Shown here piece after piece: positions 53,017-60,884 of a DNA stretch of 64,000 nt; positions within the stretch are counted from its first letter, which is position 1; every line of letters starts with the position of its first letter. The DNA is from Lachnospira multipara ATCC 19207. GTDB lineage: Bacteria; Bacillota; Clostridia; Lachnospirales; Lachnospiraceae. The position numbers and the translations under genes are program-made. The DNA is taken from the NCBI RefSeq assembly GCF_000424105.1, contig NZ_AUJG01000002.1, positions 302,036-366,035 on the forward strand, in the 5' to 3' direction. The notes below the pieces were generated by a model, which was not told the DNA's origin, searched no databases, and saw nothing but the letters and a program-made list of their open reading frames with translations.

Positions 53017-54729
53017 TTATTCTACTGAAACGATGTAGTAATATACTGGCTGTCCGCCGTACTGTAATTCTACTTCCTTATCAGCGAACTTATTCTTAAT
53101 AGCCTCAACTGCTTCGTTAGCAGCTTCTTCTGTAACATCACTACCATAATAAACAGTAACAAGTTCAGCATCATCAAACATTAAATCATCAACTAATTCA
53201 ACAAGAGTTGTGTGCATATCAGTACCTACTGATGAAAGACCCTTATCGCCTAAACCAATGAAGTTGTCCTTCTTGATTTCCTTGCCATCAATAGATGTAT
53301 CTCTTACTGCATATGTTAACTGACCTGACTTAACAAGGCTTAAGCCTTCTGTCATAGCCTCTGTATTCTCTTCTTCAGATCTTGTTGCCTCAAAGTTAAT
53401 TAAACTTGAAATACCCTGAGGTACAGTCTTTGTAGGAATAACGATCATCTTCTTATCTTCAATAATGCTTGCAGCCTGGTTAGACGCTAAGATAATGTTA
53501 CCGTTATTAGGTAAGACATAAATAACTTCTGCATTAATCTTATCTGCAGCATTTAAGATATCTTCTGTTGAAGGGTTCATTGTCTGACCACCTTCAATAA
53601 CCTCGTCACAACCTAAATCTCTAAAGATCTGACCAATACCTTCACCAGGTGCAATTGTAATAAAACCAAAATCCTTCTTAGGCTCATTGCTTGCCTTAGC
53701 TTCATTAACCTTATTCATTGCATCACTTGCGGCAGCAGCCTGCTTTTCAGCCTGAGTAACAAGTTTCTCATTATGCTCTTCACGCATATTATCAATCTTC
53801 ATCTTAGTTAATGAACCATACTTTAAGCCCTCTTCGAAAGCTAAACCTGGATGGTTAGTATGAACGTGAATCTTTACAATATCATCAAGAGAAACACAAA
53901 CAATAGAATCACCTATTGACTCTAAGAACTTCTTAAATTCCTTCTCATCCTTTTCTGTGAATTCTCTCTCTAAATTTACAATAAATTCAGTACAATAACC
54001 GAACTTAATTTCAACATTCTCAATAGCAGCGCCAACGCCTGCCTTACCTTCTGATTCTGGCTTGTTATCTGTTTCAGTAATTGTAAAATCTGTTACCTTA
54101 CCTATTAATGCATCATAACAACCCTTAAGAACAACTACTAAACCCTGTCCACCTGAATCAACTACGCCAGCTTCCTTTAATACTGGAAGCATATCTGGAG
54201 TCTTAGATAAAACAAATTCTGCTTCATCTATAAGTTTTGCAATAAACTCTTCCACATCGTCTGTCTCTGCTGCAAGTGTAGCTGCCTTATCAGAAATACC
54301 CTTAGCTACTGTAAGGATTGTTCCTTCCTTAGGCTTCATAACTGCCTTATATGCTGTTTCTGTAGCTCTTTGACATGCTAAAGCAATAGTTTCAACATTA
54401 ATCTCTGTTGTAGACTTAACCTCTCTAGTAAAACCTCTTAAAAGCTGTGATAAAATAACACCTGAATTTCCTCTAGCTCCTCTTAATGAACCTGATGAAA
54501 TCGCCTTTGATAAACTAGCCATATTAGGATTAGCAATTGTACTAACTTCTCTTGCTGCTGACAAAATTGTCATAGTCATATTAGTACCTGTATCTCCATC
54601 TGGAACTGGGAAAACGTTTAAGTCGTTGATCCATTCCTTATTAGCCTCTAGATTCTTAGCTCCAGCTAGAAACATCTTTTGCATAAGCGATGCATCTATA
54701 GTTTTTGTAGCCACTTTTAAATCCTCCAT
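53017..54729 (-). CDS. fakA: DAK2-domain fatty acid kinase subunit FakA (YloV)
   Basis: This 570-residue protein has an N-terminal DAK2 kinase domain (VFPVPDGDTGTNM, SGSLRGARGNSGVILSQLL), a middle domain and a C-terminal DegV-like domain (IIEDKKMIVIPTKTVPQG). FakA phosphorylates fatty acids bound to FakB for phospholipid synthesis. It follows asp23, the conserved Firmicute pair (yloU-yloV), with recG next, also conserved. Confidence 0.93.
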   Translation of the reverse strand: MEDLKVATKTIDASLMQKMFLAGAKNLEANKEWINDLNVFPVPDGDTGTNMTMTILSAAREVSTIANPNMASLSKAISSGSLRGARGNSGVILSQLLRGFTREVKSTTEINVETIALACQRATETAYKAVMKPKEGTILTVAKGISDKAATLAAETDDVEEFIAKLIDEAEFVLSKTPDMLPVLKEAGVVDSGGQGLVVVLKGCYDALIGKVTDFTITETDNKPESEGKAGVGAAIENVEIKFGYCTEFIVNLEREFTEKDEKEFKKFLESIGDSIVCVSLDDIVKIHVHTNHPGLAFEEGLKYGSLTKMKIDNMREEHNEKLVTQAEKQAAAASDAMNKVNEAKASNEPKKDFGFITIAPGEGIGQIFRDLGCDEVIEGGQTMNPSTEDILNAADKINAEVIYVLPNNGNIILASNQAASIIEDKKMIVIPTKTVPQGISSLINFEATRSEEENTEAMTEGLSLVKSGQLTYAVRDTSIDGKEIKKDNFIGLGDKGLSSVGTDMHTTLVELVDDLMFDDAELVTVYYGSDVTEEAANEAVEAIKNKFADKEVELQYGGQPVYYYIVSVE

Positions 54730-54800
54730 TCTGCTAAGCCCTTGCTTAGCATTAAATAAAATAATCCTATAATAATTTCTATGTTAATAAATATTAAAGA

Positions 54801-55160
54801 CTAGTCAATTACTCTAACGCCTTCAACAAATATATTAATCTTCTTAATTTCAAGGCCTGTAAATTCAGAAACCTTGTACTTAATATTCTGTATTAAGTTA
54901 TCAGATACTGTATTAATGCTGACACCATACGAAACGATAACGTGGAAATCGATAGTAATCTTGTTATCTTCATCTATATCAACCTTAATACCTCTTGTTA
55001 AACTGTCGCCACGAAGAAGCTTAACCAAACCATCCTTCATGCTTACTGCAGCCATACCAACAATACCAAAGCATTCAATAGCTGTTGAACCAGCGTATTG
55101 TGCAATAACCTCAGGATCAATAGAAACCCTTCCTAACTCATTATCAAGAATACCCTTCAT
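54801..55160 (-). CDS. Asp23/Gls24 family protein (YloU)
   Basis: This 119-residue protein has the family pattern GRVSIDPEVIAQYAGSTAIE and ends KKINIFVEGVRVID. Asp23 proteins are envelope-stress related and in Staphylococcus sit at the membrane. It is paired with fakA as yloU-yloV and has its own promoter with a folded leader. Confidence 0.9.
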   Translation of the reverse strand: MKGILDNELGRVSIDPEVIAQYAGSTAIECFGIVGMAAVSMKDGLVKLLRGDSLTRGIKVDIDEDNKITIDFHVIVSYGVSINTVSDNLIQNIKYKVSEFTGLEIKKINIFVEGVRVID

Positions 55161-55270
55161 ATCTCGCCTCCGCTCTGCGTCTTGATTTATTGGGACGGTA
55201 ATTACCGAAAGCTTGCGCAGAAAACTTTATCCCTATAGAAAAACTATCTCTAAGTTTCTTTAATGATGTC

Positions 55271-55299
55271 ATTATACTATTATAAAGGCCTAAATTCAA
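55271..55299 (-). promoter_or_regulatory. promoter of the asp23-fakA unit
   Basis: On the minus strand TTGAAT (55299-55294), a 17-base spacer and consensus TATAAT (55276-55271). The leader of about 105 bases contains CTGCG/CGCAG arms around the palindrome GGTAATTACC (about 55174-55219). Confidence 0.7.
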
Positions 55300-55372
55300 G
55301 ATTTAGCCCCTTTGGTAAATGATAAAACTTTTCTTATACGTGTATATAGTAAAATTTCAGGCAAAAAATAAA

Positions 55373-55407
55373 GTGAATTACGTATATATAAATATTCCGC
55401 AATTCAC
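55373..55407 (-). terminator. terminator after rpmB
   Basis: GTGAATT (minus-strand left arm at 55407-55401, extended by a GCG/CGT pair region) pairs with AATTCAC (55379-55373), followed on the minus strand by TTTATTTTTTG. Confidence 0.75.
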
Positions 55408-55441
55408 CTTAATTACCTAAAGTTATTCGCATAAGCGTCAA

Positions 55442-55627
55442 TTAAGCACGCTCTACAGCACCTGAACGTAAGCATGATGTACAAACATACATCTTCTTAG
55501 ATCCACCTTCAACCTTAACTCTAACAGACTTAACGTTAGCATTCCAAATCTTATTTGATCTTCTATGAGAATGGCTCACAGCATTTCCAAAGTGAGCACT
55601 TTTTTCACAAATCGCACATTTTGCCAT
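55442..55627 (-). CDS. rpmB: 50S ribosomal protein L28
   Basis: This 61-residue protein has the zinc-binding L28 form: AKCAICEKSAHFGNAVSHSH and a second pair in VCTSCLRSG. Four-cysteine L28 is usual in Firmicutes with a zinc-dependent paralogue. It has its own promoter and terminator and is divergent in regulation from the asp23 unit that follows. Confidence 0.97.
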   Translation of the reverse strand: MAKCAICEKSAHFGNAVSHSHRRSNKIWNANVKSVRVKVEGGSKKMYVCTSCLRSGAVERA

Positions 55628-55680
55628 TACTATAACACCTCCTTATCAAACTTGGGGGTATTTTACCCACAACAGTCGTT

Positions 55681-55709
55681 ATTATATCAGATAAAAATTA
55701 ATAATGCAA
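55681..55709 (-). promoter_or_regulatory. rpmB promoter
   Basis: On the minus strand TTGCAT (55709-55704), a 17-base spacer and consensus TATAAT (55686-55681). The short leader holds the hairpin GGGTAAAATACCC before the AGGAGG site. Confidence 0.72.
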
Positions 55710-55752
55710 CAATATTTTATAATTTAAAAAATAATCTATAGTATCTTTAATA

Positions 55753-56142
55753 CTACTCTGTAATATCGTCAATTGCCTTATCAATTTCCTCATCTGTCTC
55801 TACTTTTCCAGACTTGCCTGTAAATCTGTCAATAATATCTGGTGCCATATCTAAAATCTTAGTAACCGTATCCTGATTCTTAACGTTGACTAACTTAGTT
55901 GCACCATTCTGAATTACAAGAACTGCACTAGGAGATATCTTACCTGTCATAGCTCCACCAGCATTATTCTTCTTTTCTCCAGCAAATGCACCAGCACCAA
56001 CGCCAAAGGCTACATCTACTAATGGTAATATAATAGTATCATTTACTTTAACTGCGTCTCCAACTACAGTCTTAGCTGAAACAAAAGCATCCATGCCCTT
56101 AAATAGTGACGCAACTGTTGTATCAAAGTTATTATTAGCCAT
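55753..56142 (-). CDS. GerW (YtfJ) family sporulation protein
   Basis: This 129-residue protein has the family's glycine-rich core (DVAFGVGAGAFAG, GGAMTGKISPSAVLVIQNG) and an acidic end. In Bacillus YtfJ/GerW is needed for proper spore germination. With the DUF2953 gene upstream (YtfI-like), it forms the conserved ytfI-ytfJ pair. It does not by itself prove that the organism sporulates, since the family also occurs in non-sporulating relatives. Confidence 0.9.
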   Translation of the reverse strand: MANNNFDTTVASLFKGMDAFVSAKTVVGDAVKVNDTIILPLVDVAFGVGAGAFAGEKKNNAGGAMTGKISPSAVLVIQNGATKLVNVKNQDTVTKILDMAPDIIDRFTGKSGKVETDEEIDKAIDDITE

Positions 56143-56190
56143 AGATTTCCTCCCTTACTATAATACATTGCTAATTATACCACATCTAAG

Positions 56191-57174
56191 CTATTTGAAA
56201 ACCAACTCTTTAAATTTTTTATTTAAGAATAGCTTAACTACAATTATTACTAGAAAAATTAATTGAAAGTTGCCCTTTAATAGTATTTTTCCTTCTTTAA
56301 CTTCTTCTTCAAAATCTGGATTTATCTTCATATCAAGGCCTGTAAGACCATAAATCACTGATAAATACATCAAGATTTTTCCTGTAGTTGAAGGATCTTC
56401 AAAGCCAAAATGTAAATCAATCTTATACTTTTTAGGCTTTAGTAACTTTAAAAGCTCCTTTAGTCTTTGAATTAAAAAGGCTAAAAACGCTTTGTTTTCT
56501 TCATCTGTTACAAGCTCTTTAATATGATTAATCTTCTTAAAAAGCTTTTCTTTAGCACCTTTAACTTTTCTTAAGCTATATGCTATTAAGGAAAGAATTC
56601 TTTTAAGTTTACGAACTAGAATTGTAAGATTAGTATCAGACTTTCCGGATTCATCTTTTCTAGATTCATCAATATCTGGTCCAAGGCCTAACTCCCCTTC
56701 CCTAAATTCTTCATTATAGAATTCATCAAAGTGTTCTGTCTTTACGCCCGTACTAGACTGCTCTTCCTCTCCGGCTTTGCCTGCATTTTCATCAAGCTCT
56801 TCATCCTCAAAGTCATCATCAAAGACATTCTTCTCTTTCTTATCCTTAGCAGATGAAGCTTTTCCAGATGCATCCTTAGCAGATGAATTCTCCTCTTCCT
56901 TTGATACATCCTCTTCTGAGGAGCCATCTAAGAATTTAAAAAATGCAATCTTGCCCTCATAGCTAAACTCTTTATCAAATTTAGCGTTGATTCTAAGTAG
57001 TCGCAAAAGCCAAGTTAGACTTGCACTAAATTTTAGTTCATTATAATAACTAGCATAAATTTTATATCTAACAGGAACAAATAAAACCAAGCCAAGCACT
57101 AGTAAAAGCAGTAAAAGCAAGGCTAGAAGAACTATTCCTATTATTTTCAAAATTAACAAACAAACACCTAGCAT
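56191..57174 (-). CDS. DUF2953 membrane protein (YtfI-like)
   Basis: This 327-residue protein has an N-terminal membrane helix (VLLALLLLLLLVLGLVLFVP), the VPVRYKIYA pattern, a long charged Ser/Lys/Asp/Glu linker (about residues 85-180) and a C-terminal region with KKYKIDLHFGFEDPSTTGKI. It precedes gerW as in Bacillus ytfI-ytfJ. Start is set at the ATG at 57174 with GAGGGTG upstream. Function unknown. Confidence 0.85.
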   Translation of the reverse strand: MLGVCLLILKIIGIVLLALLLLLLLVLGLVLFVPVRYKIYASYYNELKFSASLTWLLRLLRINAKFDKEFSYEGKIAFFKFLDGSSEEDVSKEEENSSAKDASGKASSAKDKKEKNVFDDDFEDEELDENAGKAGEEEQSSTGVKTEHFDEFYNEEFREGELGLGPDIDESRKDESGKSDTNLTILVRKLKRILSLIAYSLRKVKGAKEKLFKKINHIKELVTDEENKAFLAFLIQRLKELLKLLKPKKYKIDLHFGFEDPSTTGKILMYLSVIYGLTGLDMKINPDFEEEVKEGKILLKGNFQLIFLVIIVVKLFLNKKFKELVFK

Positions 57175-57186
57175 CAAACACCCTCT

Positions 57187-57513
57187 TTAGCCTTTAATCT
57201 CAAGAAATTCTCTTATATTAAAGTCCCCTTGTTTTTTATACATCTCATCAATTATCTGTCTTACAAGCTCGTAGCTTTCAGCCTCACCTTTGGCAATACC
57301 CACCACTAGGATATCTTCATGATTCTTTTGCTTTTTAAAATGTGGCTGATTAAAGACATTAGCTGAAATAATATCTAATAGATTCTCTGGATTGCTAGCT
57401 AGAGTAATAAGATAAGTATCAGAACTAAAGCTGTTTCTTTTGATTTTGGAAAATATTTTAGCTTTATTCTTTCTTGCTTCCTCGCCGTAATATAACTTTT
57501 TATAAAATATCAT
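57187..57513 (-). CDS. conserved-looking protein of unknown function, 108 residues
   Basis: I do not recognise a family. It is soluble, basic at the N-terminus (KKLYYGEEARKNKAKIFSKI) with a central YLITLASNPENLLDIISA stretch and DILVVGIAKGEAESYELVRQ. AGAGGGATT precedes the ATG, and the DUF2953 gene starts 12 bases after its stop, so the two are co-transcribed with gerW. Confidence 0.78.
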   Translation of the reverse strand: MIFYKKLYYGEEARKNKAKIFSKIKRNSFSSDTYLITLASNPENLLDIISANVFNQPHFKKQKNHEDILVVGIAKGEAESYELVRQIIDEMYKKQGDFNIREFLEIKG

Positions 57514-57598
57514 ACAATCCCTCTATCTAAAATTAGCGGACCTAAAAGATAACCTTTAAATCCGCTTAAATTTACTTTATTAAATATTAACACTAATT

Positions 57599-59008
57599 TT
57601 AACCTTTAACAACAGCTTTTATAATTTCAACGCAGGCTTTCATCTCTGCCTCATCGCTACATGCCATAAGTGCTGAGTTAATATAATCCTGAATCTCCTT
57701 AGTGTCATTAAAGAAAACTGGTAAATTAGAAATTACGCTTGCCATAATAGCTCTCTTAACCATTGATTCCATACCCTTAAAGCTATCGTCTAATTCCTTA
57801 CAGAGCTTCTCTGCCATATTATCAGCATAAGAATCCTCAGGAATTTCCTCTTCATTCTCCACCTTAAATAATGAAACGAAGTCACTACCTGACTGAAGCT
57901 TTGTAACCTGTAAAAGCTTTTCATAGCCTACAAGGCTTTCTACATCAAGCTTATCCTTTAATTCATTATTAACATAATCAATAATGAAGTCTGAGCTTGA
58001 AATATTCTCTAAAAGCTTTTCCTGCTTACCTTCAAAGTTTACGAAATTCTCAGCAATCTCATCCATACCAACACGAGTAATATAAGCCTTACCTGTCTCA
58101 AGAATAATATTCTTTGCAAGGTCAAGTTCTTCATTAAGGCCAAGACTTGTGCTGCTTGTAAGGGAAATTGTAAGCGCATCGTTAATTACCTGAGTAAGTA
58201 AAACGTAAAAATCAGCTAAAGCATTGATTCTTTCACTTGCTAAATCAAAGGCCTTTCTTAACTGATCAAACTCATCCTTTGAAAGATTTGAATAGCTTGC
58301 AGATTCTAACTTTTCAATAGCAACAGCCACATCACCAAATTCAGAAATATCTCCTAAATCCTTTAACATTGCTGTAGTTGAAAGTGAGTAATAAAAGTCA
58401 TCAATAGTCTTTTTCATAGCGCCATGATGAAGACTAAAGGCATCCTCAATATGGTCATAGAACTTACCCTTTGACATTCTCATTGGAAGCTGGCCAATAA
58501 TTTCAGCAATCTTAGTATTAATTACTAGATTGTCCTTATCCTTTAAAATGTAATGCATTACATCATTAGTCAAATAAGTGTTATAGTACTCCTTATCAAG
58601 TTCTGCTTCTTTGTACTTATACTCGATTCTATTTAAAACATATTCGTAAATTCTAAGTCTATCAACGATGTTAGTAATCTTCTCCATCTTTTCAATAAGC
58701 TTATTTCTAATTTCACTAAGCTTACTATCGGCATCCTCTGTCTCGCCTTTTAAGATATCCTCAAGGACTGTCTTGACATTTTCAAAATTACTAACAAAAG
58801 TATCATCTATGTCTTCTTCAAGTAAAATATCTACTAAAGTGTAGTAATTCATAGATAATTTAATGGCTCCAAGTGTACTATAGAGCGAAGAAGCTGATTT
58901 CAAATATAATAAAAGATTCTCATCTAAATCCTTACCCTTATTTATTTCATTTGCAATATAAGATAAATTTTTCAAAATGCTCTCCCTTTCTCTTCTTTTT
59001 AGAAACAT
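57599..59008 (-). CDS. all-helical protein of unknown function, 469 residues
   Basis: I do not recognise this protein. It is soluble, acidic and almost wholly helical, with long Leu/Glu/Lys stretches (NKLIEKMEKITNIVDRLRIY, KLDVESLVGYEKLLQVTKLQ) and no membrane segment or catalytic motif. Its ATG has no ribosome binding site; instead a promoter at 59014-59042 would start transcription at the ATG itself, see that entry. It lies between lysA and the DUF2953 unit. Confidence 0.78.
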   Translation of the reverse strand: MFLKRRERESILKNLSYIANEINKGKDLDENLLLYLKSASSLYSTLGAIKLSMNYYTLVDILLEEDIDDTFVSNFENVKTVLEDILKGETEDADSKLSEIRNKLIEKMEKITNIVDRLRIYEYVLNRIEYKYKEAELDKEYYNTYLTNDVMHYILKDKDNLVINTKIAEIIGQLPMRMSKGKFYDHIEDAFSLHHGAMKKTIDDFYYSLSTTAMLKDLGDISEFGDVAVAIEKLESASYSNLSKDEFDQLRKAFDLASERINALADFYVLLTQVINDALTISLTSSTSLGLNEELDLAKNIILETGKAYITRVGMDEIAENFVNFEGKQEKLLENISSSDFIIDYVNNELKDKLDVESLVGYEKLLQVTKLQSGSDFVSLFKVENEEEIPEDSYADNMAEKLCKELDDSFKGMESMVKRAIMASVISNLPVFFNDTKEIQDYINSALMACSDEAEMKACVEIIKAVVKG

Positions 59009-59013
59009 AGTCT

Positions 59014-59042
59014 ATAATACACTTTCGCCGACTTTAAATCAA
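59014..59042 (-). promoter_or_regulatory. promoter predicted to give a leaderless transcript for the 469-residue protein
   Basis: On the minus strand TTGATT (59042-59037), a 17-base spacer and TATTAT (59019-59014). The expected start is near 59007, within a base or two of the A of the ATG at 59008. There is no AGGAGG-like sequence ahead of the ATG. Confidence 0.5.
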
Positions 59043-59058
59043 TATTATTAAGTCCTAA

Positions 59059-60336
59059 CTAGTTAAGAACTTTCTTATAAAAATCGCAGAAATCAAATGT
59101 CTGGAAATAATCCTTTGGTGTCTCTGCTCTTCTAATCATCTCAACAGAACCATCTTCCTTAAGTAAAAGTTCTGAAGAACGAAGCTTACCATTGTACTGA
59201 TAACCCATGGCAAAGCCATGAGCACCTGTATCGTGAATAATAAGGTAATCACCCATATCAATCTTTGGTAACTTTCTATCAATAGCAAACTTATCATTAT
59301 TCTCACAAAGTGAGCCAGTTACATCATAAGTGTGATCACAAACTGCATCTTCCTTACCTGCTACTGTAATATGATGGTAAGCACCATACATAGCTGGTCT
59401 CATAAGATTTACTGCACAAGCATCAAGGCCAATGTATTCCTTATGTGTATGTTTTTCATGAATTGCCTGAGAAACAAGGCAACCATATGGTGCAAGCATA
59501 AATCTACCAAGTTCTGTAAAGATAGCAACATCTCCAAGGCCTGCTGGTACTAATACTTCATCAAATACCTTATGAACGCCCTCACCAATTACAAGAATAT
59601 CATTAGGTGTCTGCTCTGGCTTATAAGCTACACCAACACCACCGGAAAGATTGATAAATTCAATGCTAACTCCTGTCTTTTCCTTTAATTCAACTGCAAG
59701 CTCGAATAAAATCTTTGCAAGTGTTGGATAGTAATCATTAGATACTGTGTTACTTGCAAGGAAAGAATGGATACCAAAATGCTTAACTCCCTTAGACTTT
59801 AAAATCTTGAAGGCTTCAATAATCTGCTCGTGAGTCATACCATACTTAGCATCTCCAGGGTTATCCATAATATCTGTACCCATCTTGAAATATCCGCCTG
59901 GGTTAAATCTGCAGCTCATTGTTTCTGGAAGCTTGCCCCCTGCTATTTTTTCTAAAAATTCAATATGAGTAATATCATCTAAATTAATTGTTGCACCAAT
60001 CTTAAGGGCATATTCATACTCATCAGCTGGTGTATCATTTGAAGAAAACATAATCTCTTCTGGCTTACACTCCAAAGCATTAGCCATCATAAGCTCTGTA
60101 AGTGAAGAACAATCTAGGCCGCAACCATAATCTCTTAAAATGTTAATAATAAAAGGATTTGGAGTTGCCTTTACAGCAAAATATTCTCTATATCCCTTAT
60201 TCCATGAAAAAGCCTGCTTTAACTTTGCAGCATTTTCTCTAATGCCCTTCTCATCGTATAGATGAAATGGTGTTGGATATGTCTTTACAATATCCTTGAT
60301 TTGTTCTAGTGATACGAATGTTTTTTTACTTCCCAT
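59059..60336 (-). CDS. lysA: diaminopimelate decarboxylase
   Basis: This 425-residue fold-type III PLP enzyme makes lysine from meso-diaminopimelate. It has the PLP-lysine motif YFAVKATPNPF, GLDCSSLTEL, FGIHSFLAS, INLSGGVGVAY, FTELGRFM and the C-terminal CENNDKFA with the catalytic cysteine. The GCGLDCSS and CRFNPGG patterns match the decarboxylase rather than ornithine enzymes, though members of this subgroup vary. AGAGGTCGT precedes the ATG. It has its own promoter. Confidence 0.9.
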   Translation of the reverse strand: MGSKKTFVSLEQIKDIVKTYPTPFHLYDEKGIRENAAKLKQAFSWNKGYREYFAVKATPNPFIINILRDYGCGLDCSSLTELMMANALECKPEEIMFSSNDTPADEYEYALKIGATINLDDITHIEFLEKIAGGKLPETMSCRFNPGGYFKMGTDIMDNPGDAKYGMTHEQIIEAFKILKSKGVKHFGIHSFLASNTVSNDYYPTLAKILFELAVELKEKTGVSIEFINLSGGVGVAYKPEQTPNDILVIGEGVHKVFDEVLVPAGLGDVAIFTELGRFMLAPYGCLVSQAIHEKHTHKEYIGLDACAVNLMRPAMYGAYHHITVAGKEDAVCDHTYDVTGSLCENNDKFAIDRKLPKIDMGDYLIIHDTGAHGFAMGYQYNGKLRSSELLLKEDGSVEMIRRAETPKDYFQTFDFCDFYKKVLN

Positions 60337-60406
60337 ATACGACCTCTTTTCCTACATTTACTATATTAATTGTGTACAATCAATCCAGTACAAGGCACGC
60401 TATTAT

Positions 60407-60468
60407 CAAGGAAACCAAGTACTCAAACTGCACTTTTTGATAGTATAATACAACCGTTTCCTTGTCAA
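60407..60468 (-). promoter_or_regulatory. lysA promoter with flanking inverted repeat
   Basis: On the minus strand TTGACA (60468-60463), a 17-base spacer and TACTAT (60445-60440). CAAGGAAAC overlapping the -35 (60464-60456) is repeated in inverse as GTTTCCTTG at 60415-60407, in the early leader. The arms are about 40 bases apart. This looks like a paired operator. I see none of the conserved lysine riboswitch core, and the leader is too short for it. Confidence 0.6.
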
Positions 60469-60570
60469 GTAAGCAATATATAACTTTTACAGTTTACCAT
60501 ATTAAAATGTATATACAGTGCCTCTGATATTGAAAAGCAGCTGAAAGAAAGCAATTAACTTAAACAAAAA

Positions 60571-60595
60571 AATACAGCCAATTACTGACTGTATT
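60571..60595 (-). terminator. terminator after the antitoxin-like ORF
   Basis: AATACAG and CTGTATT arms (60571-60577 and 60589-60595) with an 11-base loop, followed on the minus strand by TTTTTTTG. Confidence 0.8.
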
Positions 60596-60609
60596 TTATA
60601 ATCACTAAA

Positions 60610-60822
60610 TTATGACCAAAAATCTTCTTCCGAAACGAAATCGCCATTTTTCATTTCCGAATCATTTTTTTCGAGCAATTCTCTTTCCCTTGCAGTTACT
60701 TTTGTAAAGTCTGGATCCCATGCAATAACAAGTTTTTTTATTAAAGCGTTCACAAGTAGAATATCTTCATCTGGAAGAGTATCTAAAAGTTCTGCAGTCT
60801 GCAAAGTCTTTGCTTTTAACAT
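60610..60822 (-). CDS. small antitoxin-like protein, no toxin partner seen
   Basis: The 70-residue protein reads with a helical N-terminus (LLDTLPDEDILLVNALIKKL), a WDPDFTKVTARERELLEK segment and an acidic tail ending SEEDFWS. This layout is typical of small type II antitoxins, but the family call is an impression, not a motif match. GAAGGAGGAT lies just before the ATG at 60822. The next genes on either side are lysA and a secreted protein, so there is no toxin gene next to it. Confidence 0.55.
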   Translation of the reverse strand: MLKAKTLQTAELLDTLPDEDILLVNALIKKLVIAWDPDFTKVTARERELLEKNDSEMKNGDFVSEEDFWS

Positions 60823-60884
60823 AATAAAATCCTCCTTCAATTTCTCCCAAAGGGAATCCTTCTTAGTAAGGGCATTATATCATT

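Noticed and set aside
55174..55219. Palindrome in the asp23 leader as a mobile element
   Set aside because: A single short GGTAATTACC palindrome within CTGCG/CGCAG arms; not enough beyond an ordinary leader fold.
60337..60470. Lysine riboswitch upstream of lysA
   Set aside because: The leader is about 100 bases, far shorter than the lysine riboswitch, and the conserved core is not visible.
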